A model generated the notes under the pieces. That model saw only the letters and a list, made by a program, of their open reading frames with translations. It was not told the origin of the DNA and did no database searches. A program made the position numbers and the translations under genes. A DNA stretch of 64,000 nucleotides from Hyalella azteca (taxonomy: Eukaryota > Arthropoda > Malacostraca > Amphipoda > Hyalellidae): the NCBI RefSeq assembly GCF_000764305.2, contig NW_025942347.1:790596-854595 (forward strand), given 5' to 3'. Shown here piece by piece: positions 11,431-22,596 of the stretch; within the stretch, counting starts at the first letter, position 1; each line of letters begins with the position of its first letter.

Positions 11431-12250
11431 TAAATTTTGTTAGGGATGGTGAATACTACAGGGACGTATTGGACATTGGTGGATGATAATGAAACGTGCA
11501 GTGGACATTATTAGTGGTATAAGGTTATGTGGAGTGGACAATGGCTGATGAGGATACATGCAGTGGACATTTGCGGATGATGAAGAAACGTGCATTGAAC
11601 TATCACGGATGAAGAGGATGCTAGTAATGTTCATCAATGAATGGTCGAGTGTAACATGTAAGGAAATTTACGCGTGTGTGTTGGAGATACTAAGGTAATA
11701 GGAAGAACTGTATATTGCATAGCTAAATTGGTTTATGATTAGTAGGAAAGGAGTATACGTTTAGGCCGGTGATATTGGTCGATAAATAGGATCCGTGTAT
11801 TGTATTTCCTGGATAAGAATGGTACTTAAATAGGGTATTGGTGAAAATTGTGGGCAAGGAGGATGGGTAGTACGATTGTGATTTGCAAGTTGGCACACGT
11901 ACGTGATATTTGCGAATAAGGAAAAAACGTGCAAGTTAACGTTTTGAACAAGAAAAAAAATAGATTGGTTATAATTTGTGGATGAAGGCATGACTCAGAG
12001 TAGGTGAGATATATATGAGTTTGTGCCCGAAAATCAGAGAAATTTAATGGTTGCGGAGCGTCTTGGACATCAGTAGATTATCTTATTTTATGGGTACGAC
12101 AAAATGATTATTGCTACGTAAAGAAATAATTATTGATACATAAGCAAAATTATTATGAGTAAGTGGACCGGATTATAATGGATACGCAAGAAAATAATTA
12201 ATACGTGAACAAAATGTTTACTTATGCATGTCAAACAGTGCGAGGAATAT
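11431..12250. repeat. degenerate (ghost) minisatellite, about 30-33 bp period
   Basis: Phrases such as gtggacattggtggatga and gaaacgtgca recur at about 30-33 bp spacing between 11450 and 11640 with heavy divergence. A second weak periodicity (attattgatacgtaag-like) follows near 12110-12230. It is probably an old array that has stopped homogenising. Confidence 0.55.
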
Positions 12251-12306
12251 TGGTAGGAGCGAGGAATGAATATGATGAGGGAGGGTGATGATGAAATAAA
12301 ACTTTT

Positions 12307-12715
12307 AGGTGCCTGTACACGGGGACAGTACTGGCGGCAAGTAGATCAGAAAAATGTCAAATGTATGCCGCTTGTTGTCTATCCCGCAAGTAAGCCTAGC
12401 AGGGGCCATACTTTCAAAGCTCGCTAAGTGAACGTAAGTACTTACGCTCTATTTTCTTGTCTATGATTGGTGGATTTGGCTTGCGTGGCCGTCAGTGATT
12501 GGCTGATGAACTTACGATCTCTTAACTTTTTTTGAAAGTATAGGCCCTGGGCAAGTTTAAGGTACCGCCGTGCCGGTATCTAGTCGTTACCGGCACGGCG
12601 GCACCTTAAACTTGCCTCGTGTCTAAGCTTACTTGCGGGATAGACACCAAGCGGCAGACATTTGGCATTTTTCTGATCTACTTGCCGCCAGTACTGTCCC
12701 CGTGTACAGGCACCT
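12307..12715. mobile_element. foldback (long inverted repeat) element interrupted by an insertion
   Basis: The ends aggtgcctgtacacgggg (12307) and its reverse complement ending at 12715 begin a near-continuous palindrome. Left-arm pieces 12307-12399 and 12550-12578 pair with 12588-12715 around a 9-nt loop (12579-12587). Removing 12400-12549 restores an approximately 259-bp palindrome with arms of about 122-128 bp. There is no coding capacity, so it is a foldback or MITE-type element. I could not identify a clear target-site duplication, so the superfamily is open. Confidence 0.88.
12400..12549. mobile_element. 150-bp insert with terminal inverted repeats (MITE-like)
   Basis: The insert begins caggggccatactttcaaag and its reverse strand begins cagggcctatactttcaaa, so the ends are inverted repeats of about 19 bp. 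It sits inside the left arm of the foldback element, which is otherwise continuous. It has no open frame. A target duplication is not obvious, so assignment to hAT, Tc1 or another superfamily is not possible by eye. Confidence 0.75.
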
Positions 12716-14541
12716 CAAATTCTCATTCAGAGAATAGAGAAAACATGGTGCAAATCTTATCTATAGCATTTGTTAAAGACGACGTTTATTTTAACTAAAA
12801 TTTATGGTCTTCATTTTTCTGTATCAACGGCCACATTTTGCATTCACGCGATTCATGATGCCAAATTTAGCATACGCATATTTTCTTCTCTTTATTTATG
12901 ACATCGTAAACGGTTTATGGAAATACGAAGCTACATGAAATAAACACAGAAAACAAAGGAAGAATGCAATAACATGCAATTATGAGCCAATATTGAACAA
13001 GAGATATCAACCCTCTACCGGCGCAGGTCACTCTCCAAGAACATACAATTATATGTAAACTAATGTTCGTAGCAGCCTGAGGACGTTTGAACGCAACAGA
13101 GAACATTTTAGAGAAGAGAGAACATTCTGAGAACAAGTCATTTTGCTCTCACTAGAGCGTATCCTTTTTGGGAAGTAGGTTTGCTCCGGTTGACGTAGGC
13201 TTGCTTACATATTGCTCTTTTTACTCATGTCAGGCGGTAGTGGGTAAAGGGTAAATCACACTCGAAAGATTCGCGATTTTTACCAGCTAATTCCGGCACG
13301 GCGCTGTTACACAAACTGCTTGTCATCCGCAACAACTTTCTGGCCACGTAGTTTTCGTCTACTTTTGAATAAGAATCTCTCAGTAATTTTAATTCATTTA
13401 GGTCTTCAAAATATTGAATTCGCTTTTGTCTAATTTAGTATTTTTGAAGCCTGACGCTGTAGGTATAATGGGGTTGAAGAGGGCATATCCATAATACCGA
13501 TTTAAAAGGGATATGTATAGGTAAACTTGATACAGATTTTTTTTATTTGATAGACGTCATGTATAATTTTCAGATACTTGCATATTTATCAGATGATATC
13601 TGTGGGGCCAGGATAATGCACCACAAGGACACACAGGAAAAAATCCTGATAGAAAAATAGAGATGCAATAAAAAACTCTGCCGTTTAACTGAGGCTCTTG
13701 GGCTAAAAAATTAAACATAAGAAAAATAATTCAAGTTTGACATGTTTAAAATAATTAAGTAATATTGAAAATAATATTGCATTAAATCTAGAGGCAGATC
13801 ATGGATTATTTATAATATCTGAGCAAGGGCGTGTTAGCCACCGGGCAAACCTGCTACGCCGGTTGTACAGGGTTACCAGCTACCATGGTTGGACTCCTAT
13901 ATACGTACGCAGTATTTAAAATTCAGAGTTTTTGATGATGGTAATTAAATTTAATTAATAGTCTTGGTTGGGGGTTTCTCAGGAATAGAATAGTGAGCAT
14001 TCACGCCTTTTCATTTCGACGAAAGATCAAGCAAAGTCAAAACCGTAACATTTAAAGTCGAATGTTTATAGCATGTGCTATGGTGCATGATTCCCAGGAT
14101 ATTTAATAAACTATACATACAAAATAATTGGAGTCGTTATATCGTAATATATTTAAATTTTACTGTTTGTTTTTATTGCCTTTTTTTACCCGTGATGTAC
14201 AAAATTATCATAAGATTCATCATAATTTGGTCATGATATCTTAACATGTTAGTAATAATATTATTATTATTTGGAGCTAAAATCATTGAAAATGTTTAGA
14301 ATATTCATTATAAATTGATCGTGATATTTCTAGATATTAAAAATAATATCATTTTTATTTGGACCCAAAATGTTCATAAGATCCATCATAATTTCGAGTT
14401 ATGATCTGGCAATGACGCAATCATCAGTTATTGGCTCACTAAAGGCTGGGTCAATTTTACGAGCGCCCGGCAAATAAGCGGACAGATTTACTGCGATTTT
14501 ATTGTTATTAAATCCGGCCAGAGTGACTGGCATGCTTCTGT
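12716..14541. other. anonymous AT-rich DNA
   Basis: No gene, RNA or array is seen. Only short open frames are present. Confidence 0.5.
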
Positions 14542-14859
14542 CTTCAGTGTGAGTGCTGCCTACAGTGTCACTGCTGCCTACAGTGTCACTGCTGCCTACA
14601 GTGTTACTGCTGCTTACAGTGTCACTGCTGCCTACAGTGTTACTGCTGCTTACAGTGTCACTGCTGCCTACAGTGTTACTGCCGCCTACAGTGTCACTGC
14701 TGCCTACAGTGTCACTGCTGCCTACAGTGTCACTGCTGCCTAGAGTGTAACTGCTCCCTACAGTGTCACAGCCGCACAGTGTCACTGCTGCCTACAGTGT
14801 CACTGCTGCCTACAGTGTCACTGCCGCCTACAGTGTCACTGCTGCCTACAGTGTCACTC
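14542..14859. repeat. 18-bp minisatellite, about 17 copies
   Basis: The unit is gctgcctacagtgtcact with cct/ctt and cact/tact variants. With an 18-bp unit, frames on both strands stay open with 6-residue repeats. A minus-strand frame (14399-14785) ends in non-repeat sequence but shows no recognisable domain. Confidence 0.95.
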
Positions 14860-15444
14860 TCTAAGCCAAGTTCTAGATTGTTAACACTAGAATACAATTT
14901 TTAACACACATACAACAATGCAATAATAGGATCAATAGAATTTTTATTTCAAACGTGAGATTCCAAGGTTAAAATTTACTACTTGGAGTTATGCTGTTCT
15001 AGTTATGTTCATTTCTGCGATAAAGAAATGTATCTAAAATACAAATTTTTTCTGCGGAAATTTGATCAAAATAGGAATTCTGCGAGTGGATGTACAAACG
15101 AAAATATCTTTAGATATTCCAAGTAAACCTTCGATAAGTACATACACATTGAATACAAATTATGCAGAATTATTGAATACAAATACAAATTATACGGAAA
15201 TGACCTAATAATATATTTTGTAAATTACAGCACGCACTGCAATTTGAGCTTACTACGAGAATAATTAGACTTGGCATAGAAAAATCCAATCCTAAAACCT
15301 AATAATATAAGAAACATTTGTCATCTGCTTTATTTATTCGATTATATTTTTTTCGGGAGACGGATCAGAATGCGAAATCAAGGAACAATTTATTCGGACA
15401 ATTAAATATTCTGTACAATTTAAGCCGTTCGCAAATATACGTCT
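14860..15444. other. anonymous AT-rich DNA
   Basis: A weak local duplication (gaatacaaattat) occurs near 15150-15200. Nothing else is seen. Confidence 0.5.
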
Positions 15445-15670
15445 GACGAATATCAACACCTGATGCAGGTGACGAATATCAACACCTGATGCAGGTGATG
15501 AATGTAAACACGTGATGCAGGTGATGAATATCAACGCCTGATGCAGGTGATGAATATCAACACATGATGCAGGTGATGAATATCAACACCTGATGCAGGT
15601 GATGAATATCAACACCTGATGCAGGTGATGAATATCAACACCTGATGCAGGTGATGAATGTAAACACCTT
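15445..15670. repeat. 26-bp minisatellite with paired E-box palindrome, about 8.7 copies
   Basis: The unit begins gatgaatatcaacacctgat and ends gcaggt. Each unit contains cacctgatgcaggtg, in which cacctg and caggtg are inverted around atg. These are canonical E-box hexamers; function is not implied. Confidence 0.93.
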
Positions 15671-15905
15671 ATCCGAGAGTTCGTATATCGTACACCAAAA
15701 CCGTATAAAGCAATAGCCAACAATATATCTTAAGATCAAGTAATAATTCTTAATTATTACATCTATGGGCGTCTGGTAGGAGCGAAGGAGTTTCCATACA
15801 CATTTTATGGCTGTCCAGGTTTATAAAATAATTTCTTCCTTGAAAAAATAGCTGTGGGATACTGCTTAATGTCTTTTTAAATGAGAGTTGATATAACTCA
15901 AAGTA

Positions 15906-16874
15906 CAGGGTGGAGCGCGGTAATTAGCTTATTTGCACTGCATGCTGTGGCGGCACTGACGGTCGAAGACAGAGGAGAGTGGGCATGGCTTACAGTGGAT
16001 GGCGGGAAATTTGTATTCGTCTGGCTCTCAGTTGCCATGCAGTGAACACGTGAGGAGAGGTCATTTTGTGTAGAAGCGTATTTTTCAAATGCCCACTCTA
16101 TCATTGCAGTGCAGCGTGCTTCTCGTTCACGATTCGCTGTTCCTTCACGCGGACGTGTTCCTGGACGGCAATCAACTGTAAATTGGTAAATGCATTCAGA
16201 ACAGCAGGGAATGTGTCATGTCTACGAAGGGGACCTGAGAGGAGGATTACAACACCACGAAACATCGAGAGAGTTAGAGCAGCAAAACTGCACTCTCCGA
16301 AACGCTCTGCTCGGGAGCAATCATTTGCTCTTGGCATTTGTCTATGTCTTGGCATTTGTCTATGATGCAGGATTATTTTCAGCTAGCTCCTGAGGCAATG
16401 GAATTAGAGGATACATTGTTCCAACAGGATGGTGCCACTGCACACACAGCAAGGGTTACCATGAATTGTTTGAGGCAAATGTTTCCTGGACGGCTTATCT
16501 CTTTGAGGGGTGATGTGACCTGGCCAGCACGCTCACCAGATTTAGCCCCATGCGATTTTTTCCTTTGGGGTTACCTGAAGTCTAAGGTGTATATCTACCG
16601 CCCCAACACCTTGGAAGACCTAAGGAACAATATTGAAGCTGAAATTGGCAGAATACCAGTGGGCATGCTTGTTAGAGTTCATGAAAACTTCAGAAAATGT
16701 ATGCAGCAGTGTGTGGAATGCGAAGGTCGACATTTGCCAGATACACTATTTAAAACCATACAATTTATAAATTCCATTACCGTTCAGTATAATTCATATA
16801 TAAAATACATTTTTCTAGTGATCATAATTTTTTTATTTCATACCCAAATCAGCAAATTACCGCGCGCCACCCTG
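15906..16874 (+). mobile_element. internally deleted DD41D mariner-like transposon
   Basis: The left end cagggtggagcgcggtaatt (15906) and the reverse complement of the right end, cagggtggcgcgcggtaatt (to 16874), are matching terminal inverted repeats. Both are flanked by TA (15904-15905 and 16875-16876), the target duplication of Tc1/mariner elements. The 969-bp length is shorter than the usual 1.2-1.4 kb, consistent with an internal deletion. The remaining transposase has 41 residues between its second and third catalytic Asp, which places it in the DD41D (rosa-type) group. The flanks resemble units of the adjacent 16-bp array, so it appears to have inserted into that array. Confidence 0.93.
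16037..16790 (+). pseudogene. broken DD41D mariner transposase
   Basis: The transposase would cut and rejoin the element ends in the nucleus. This copy is dead. From a candidate ATG at 16037 there is a stop at codon 3. A recognisable N-terminal helix-turn-helix region (residues like FCVEAYFSNAHSIIAVQRA, 16063-16120) follows. A stop and one-base frameshift come near 16180, after which the frame continues through LRRGPERRITTP. A 17-bp duplication of cttggcatttgtctatg at about 16330-16363 marks the internal deletion that removed the first catalytic Asp. The C-terminal part keeps FQQDGATAHTA (second Asp) and SPDLAPCDFFLWGYLK (third Asp), then the usual NFRKCMQQCVECEGRHL tail. The open frame 16338-16895 runs through the right inverted repeat, so the native stop is lost. 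The family is firm; the exact subfamily is less sure. Confidence 0.92.
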
Positions 16875-16892
16875 TACATTTGTACGTACACA

Positions 16893-17665
16893 TAACTCTC
16901 GGCTCATATACAACGCAAAGTTCATGCAACTCAAAGTTCATACAACTCTAAGTTCATACAGCTCTAAGTTCAAACAACTCTAAGTTCATACAACTCTAAG
17001 TTCATACAACTCTAAGTTCATACAACTCTAAGTTCGTACAACTCAAAGTTCATACAACTCTAAGTTCATACAACTCTAAGTTCATACAACTCAAAGTTCA
17101 GGCAACTCTAAGTTCATACAACTCTAAGTTCATACAACTCTAAGTTCGTACAACTCAAAGTTCATACAACTCTAAGTTCATACAACTCTAAGTTCATACA
17201 ACTCAAAGTTCAGGCAACTCTAAGTACATGCAACTCTAAGTTCATACAACATTAACTTCATACAACTCAAACTTCATACAACTCTTAGTTCATACAGCTC
17301 TAAGTTCATACAACTCTAAGTTCATACAACTATAAGTTCCTGCAACTCTAAGTTCATCCAACTCTAAGTTCATACAGCTCTAAGTTCATACAATTCTAAG
17401 TTCATGCAACTCTAAGTTCATACAACTCGAAGTTCATACAACTCGAAGTTCATACAACTCTAAGTTCATACAACTCTAAGTTCATACAACTCTCAGTTCA
17501 TACAACTCTAAGTTCATACGACTCTAAGTTCATACAGCTCTAAGTTCATACAACTCTAAGTTCATACAGCTCTAAGTTCATACAACTCTAAGTTCATACA
17601 ACTCTAAGTTCATACAACTCTAAGTTCATACAACTCTAAGTTCATACAACTCTAAGTTCATACAA
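16893..17665. repeat. 16-bp minisatellite, about 48 copies
   Basis: The unit is tctaagttcatacaac with tcaaag, cagctc and caggcaac variants, some arranged in blocks. The right part is the most uniform. A related unit (gttgatataactcaaagt) lies at 15887-15904, on the other side of the DD41D transposon, suggesting that the array once extended there. Confidence 0.95.
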
Positions 17666-18641
17666 AATTCCGTTTAAAGTTGCTCTCATCTGAGCATTGG
17701 TAGGCTAGCAAAGCTCGCTTCTCGCGCTCCGTAATTGCTGTTAACGCAATTACAAGAAAAGCTAATAAAAAGTAAGCTAATAACGAGCTCGCCTTTTAGC
17801 TTCATAATTCCTGGCCTTCATTTCCTGTGTCTGACATTCAAGGAATACGTTTTTTTATCTATTTTTTTCTACTCTTGTATTCTAGGATTAAAGCAAAAGT
17901 TTTTAATGAAACAACAAGAATAAAATGAGCGTTCAGGGGATCACGAAAAAGTCTATTATCATGCAAAATGTTCTTTTTTTATACCAATATTTTCAACAGT
18001 TGTATCATTTTTTGTCGGTGCTAGCTTATTGTTCCAGTTCGATTAGGCGTTTACTTAAGATTCTATCGTGGTATTTCTTATATCTTCTGCCAATAAGTTC
18101 ATTCAAATGCTAGATTACTAAACAAATCTAACTCTCATAATACAAAATAGTTTTCGCTCGGTGTACCGAAAATAAATATTATGAATTTAAACCGTCGTTC
18201 CATTCGTCACTGTAAAAAATTAGAGTCGAATTTTCAATGTCTTGTATAACAAAATTGTTCTAAGTTTTTTAGAGATAACTAACAGGCTATTTTTGCCATT
18301 TATACAACAGATCAATTAACAATTATTTCGTAATGCGGTCTTGGATGTTAAGTTTAGTAATAAAAAGATTTTTTCAATGGGTATAATCCCTCATTTTTGC
18401 ACTTTCCTTTAGTTCGTTGAATAATCATTCACATTTGTTCATCAGAAAATTATTATTTAATTATAGTTCGTAGCGGGCAAATATTACTCAATTTGCCAAA
18501 AATTTCTCCATCGCTGCGAATGTATCGATATTTTTTTAAGAATATTTATAAAGCATTAATAGAATGAATTCAACGTCGACCTCCCGCTCATTTATTTATA
18601 TGCCTAATTCCACAGCATTGTGTTCACTGAAATTTAATTTA
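17666..18641. other. anonymous AT-rich DNA
   Basis: Short hydrophobic open frames at 17735-17923 and 17925-18113 have no recognised motif and are probably chance frames in T-rich DNA. Confidence 0.45.
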
Positions 18642-19260
18642 AAAGTAAAACAACTGTTTGTGAGATGATGACAATTGAAACAAAACATCTGTTTCTGAGG
18701 TGATGACAATTGAAACAAAACATTTGTTTGTGAGATGATGACAATTGAAACAAAACAACTGTTTGTGAGATGATGACAATTGAAACAAAACATCTGTTTG
18801 TGAGATGATGCCAATTGAAACAAAACAACTGTTTGTGAGATGATGACAATTGAAACAAAACATCTGTTTGTGAGATGATGACAATTGAAACAAAACATCT
18901 GTTTGTGAGATGATGACAATTGAAACAAAACATCTGTTTGTGAGATGATGACAATTGAAACAAAACATCTGTTTGTGAGATGATGACAATTGAAACAAAA
19001 CATCTGTTTGTGAGATGATGACAATTGAAACAAAACATCTGTTTGTGAGATGATGAGAATTGAAACAAAACATCTGTTTGTGAGACAACGACAATTGAAA
19101 CAAAACAACTGTTTGTTAGACGATGACAATTGAAACAAAACATCTGTTTGTGAGGTGATGACAATTGAAACAAAACATCTGGAAATAAAACATCTTTTCG
19201 TGAGATAATAAAAAAGAAATAAAACATTGGGTTTTTTTCGAACATAACAACTGGAATAAA
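18642..19260. repeat. 35-bp minisatellite, about 15 copies plus a decaying right edge
   Basis: The unit begins caaaacatctgtttgtgaga and ends tgatgacaattgaaa. Central copies are nearly identical. From about 19175 to 19260 the copies degrade into aaataaaacat-like remnants. The three long minus-strand frames over it are by-products of the repeat. Confidence 0.95.
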
Positions 19261-20189
19261 ATTGTTTTGGATACTTCCAGTTGCGATGTAAAAGCGTTTT
19301 TTGACATGATAGATCTTTTTACTATATATGGCTACCGGTGTAGAATAATGTTAGATGCTGCAAGATTACAATCACTGAAAAATGAATTCTGAACTCTCAT
19401 ATTTCCTCAGAGACTAAAATAGATCAAACGCAAGGATAAAAGCGTACTAAAGACTTGCATTCATTGTAACTATGTTTGATGCATTGATACCACCATGCAT
19501 TCTTCGTCCTTGATGTTTTTGGTGAGCGTACTATATAGTGCCGCTATTAAATCGTGGAGAACTTTTTCTTGCAATGAGAAGCCTTTCAAAAAAATCTAGT
19601 GCATCCTGAACATCAAAGAAGCATAATTTGCGTATATAGACTCACGAAAAAAGTCTAGATGAAAGCTTCAACTTCCGAGGTTTAACGCTATTCTGGCCGT
19701 TTATTCAGTTCAAAAAATTAGTTCTGTTAATAGTACCGAAAACGTCGGTTTTACGATGTGAAAAAACTGTACAACCAAAAATGTTTAGACGATAACAGGG
19801 TGAGGAGACGATTTCTTTTAATGTGTCTCATTTGCTGAAAATTTTAAGTTGAAATCACTACGTTTTTCATATAAATCTTTTGTAGCCAATAGCAAAATGT
19901 ACAGGCTTCAAACATCTGAAAGGTTATCGAATGAAAATAGGAATGGAAATAACCGATCGAAACTGCCATCCGTTTTTGTAATATGTATCCTTCAATAGCC
20001 GAATAAAAAAGGAGATATGTACGTTGAATTTTAAGAAAATCTATGCACGGTGGATGGAACATAATTAATTAACCGCTTATTGCTATTTATTACCATGACC
20101 GCTCATTACACATCATTACTTGCAGTGTTTTGCATACAAGAGATTCAATATTGCATAAAACATTTTAAATAGCCCTTCATTCACGTCGC
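19261..20189. other. anonymous AT-rich DNA
   Basis: No gene, RNA or array is recognised. Confidence 0.5.
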
Positions 20190-20660
20190 GAGGCAGCGCT
20201 AGGGCAGCGCCAAGGCAGCGTCGGGGCAGTAACGCCAAGCTAGGCAGCGCCAAGGTAGCGCCAGGGCAGCGTCAAGGCAGCGTCGGGGCAGTAACGCTAA
20301 GGCATCGGCAAAGCAGCGCCAGGACAGCGTCAAGGCAAAGTTAAGATAGCGCCAGGGCAGCGTCAAGGCAGCGCTAGGGCAGCGTCAAGGCAATGCCAGG
20401 ACAGCGTCAAGGCAGCGCTAGGGCAGCGTCAAGGCAATGCCAGGACAGCGTCAAGGCAGCGCCAGGACAGCGTCAAGGCAGCGCTAGGGCAGCGTCAAGG
20501 CAAAGTCAAGCTTAGCGCCAGGGCAGCGTCAAGGCAGCGCTAGGGCAGCGTCAAGGCTAAGTCAAGCTTAGCGCCAGGGCAGCGTCAAGGCAGCGCTAGG
20601 GCAGCGTCAAGGCAAAGTCAAGCTTAGCGTCAGGGCAGCGTCAAGGCAGCGCAGGGCGTC
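20190..20660. repeat. 11-bp repeat with 22- and 56-bp higher-order structure
   Basis: The basic unit is ggcagcgtcaa, alternating with ggcagcgctag. At 20501, 20557 and 20613 a caaagtcaagcttagcg-type segment recurs at exactly 56-bp intervals, a higher-order unit of about five subunits. GC content is clearly higher than in the flanks. Confidence 0.93.
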
Positions 20661-20852
20661 ATGTCTCATCGCCAAGTGCCAAAGTTCGGCGCAGATTGAA
20701 CAGCAGTCACGGCCAAGCGGCCCCGGGATATTCTACCGTAATTAAAATTAGATGAAATATGAGGGTAGGGAATTAAGGCTTATTATGAACGGCCTGAGAA
20801 TCACGGTGCCGAGCGACTTATTCTCGAGAACGTTGGGAAACTTGAGAACCTA

Positions 20853-21325
20853 GGCGTTAACATGCATGGGAACGCCCGTAACGCTAACATGATAACGCTC
20901 ATTATTCTAACAAGGGAACGCTCATCACGCTAACATGAGAACGCTCATCACGCTAACGTGAGAACGCTTATTACGTTAACCAGGGAAGGCTCATTACGTT
21001 GGCCAGGGAACGCTCATTACTCTAACAAGGGAACGCTCATCACGCTAACAAGAGAACGCTTATTACGTTAACCCGGGAACGCTCATCACGCTAACACGAG
21101 AACGCTCATTACGTTAACAAGAGAACGCTTATTTCTCTAACAAGGGAACGCTCATCACGCTAACAAGAGAACGCTTATTACGTTAACCCGGGAACGCTCA
21201 TTACGCTAACACGAGAACGCTCATTACGTTAACAAGAGAACGCTTATTTCTCTAACAAGGGAACGCTCATCACGCTAACAAGAGAACGCTAATTGCAATA
21301 ACATGAGAACGTTCATTACGTAAGC
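20853..21325. repeat. 23-bp minisatellite with 115-bp higher-order repeat
   Basis: The unit begins gaacgctcatcacgctaaca with aag/acg/ccg and tta variants. The start gaacgctcat followed by the same order of variants occurs at 21031, 21146 and 21261, exactly 115 bp apart, which is five units. The left edge (20853-20940) is degenerate. Confidence 0.94.
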
Positions 21326-22139
21326 GTTGTCGTGGACCAAGTGGTAGTTCATAGTTTCATTGATCAGCAATACACTGTCACATTACACACTTTATCGCCT
21401 CAAACGATCACATAAATCTGTTTTTTATTCAAGGGGACGTAATACAGGCTAAATTTGCGTAACATGGTAAGCTGACTAAGATCAAGCTACCGTTTATAGG
21501 AATACTTAACAAACTTGTGTGGTTAGCTTGTGGTCCACACTCATGCTGCGCCTTTCCTATCCGCAAAATCCTAATCTCAGTTCCAGCACTCCATAAAACA
21601 TTATTACAATTACAATATTGACATAAAAATACAGTAAAAGATTAGAGTAGGCATGGTTGTGGCGGTTTTTTACATTTTAGAAAGAAAAACTTTTGTTGAG
21701 AGTAAAGCTGTTCTTGGAGTGGTCACTATCAGCCTTATTTTAGTTATCTAGTTAGCATATAAATATAGATGGTAAAATAAAAAAGAGAACAAAACTTTTA
21801 CCAAGCTAAATTTCTCCAATCAACGACGTCAACAATCGCTTATAATTAAGAGTCCACATTTCTTCTCATAAATTCCATTGCGGACTCTCAAAGCGCCCGG
21901 AAGTGCATTTTTAGAAGCAAATTTGCACCATCTATCACAATATATGAACTAAATTAATCCTGAATTAATGATTCAATTATTTCATTATATGAATTGAATC
22001 AGAAAAAATTTAATCGTTAACTACAATTTGAATTATGAAACCCAAAACTTGCATGAATATCTTCCCGGCAAATAAGGAGCGGACGTACGAGTATATTTTC
22101 CTATTTGATATGGAAGCCTTCATGGTGCTGGCAGTGCAG
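21326..22139. other. anonymous AT-rich DNA
   Basis: No gene or repeat is recognised. Confidence 0.5.
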
Positions 22140-22455
22140 GGGAGGGAATGTGACTTGGAGGGAATTTGACTTGGAGGGAATGGGACTTGGAGGGAATGTG
22201 ACTTGGAGGGAATTTGACTTGGAGTGAATGGGACTTGGAGGGAATGTGACTTGGAGGGAACGTGAATTGGAGGGAATGTGACTTGGAGGGAACGTGAATT
22301 GGAGGGAACGTGACTTGGAGGGAATGTGCCTTGGAGGGAATGTGACTCGGAGGAAATGTGACTAGGAGTAGGAGGCAATGTGACTTGGAGGGAATATGAC
22401 TTGTGTGTACCGTGACTTAAAAAGAATCTGACTTTGGAGGAACGTGACTTGGAGT
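22140..22455. repeat. 17-bp minisatellite, about 14 clean copies plus decayed right edge
   Basis: The unit is ggagggaatgtgacttg with ttg, aac and ggg variants. After about 22350 copies diverge and finally lose register. The minus-strand frame 22010-22378 is a by-product. Confidence 0.93.
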
Positions 22456-22489
22456 TACCGTTGCATAATTGGAGAGTACAGACGCTAAA

Positions 22490-22596
22490 TACAGCCCTTA
22501 TCCTTACAGCCCTTATCCTTACAGCCCTTATCCTTACAGCCCTTATCCTTACAGCCCTTATCCTTACAGCCCTTATCCTTACAGCCCTTATCCTTA
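22490..22596. repeat. 15-bp perfect minisatellite, 7 copies
   Basis: The unit is cagcccttatcctta, essentially perfect over all copies. It abuts the inverted 3' end of the Penelope-like element, whose edge contains ggataagggct, the reverse complement of part of the unit. The array may have been seeded by that tail. Confidence 0.94.
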
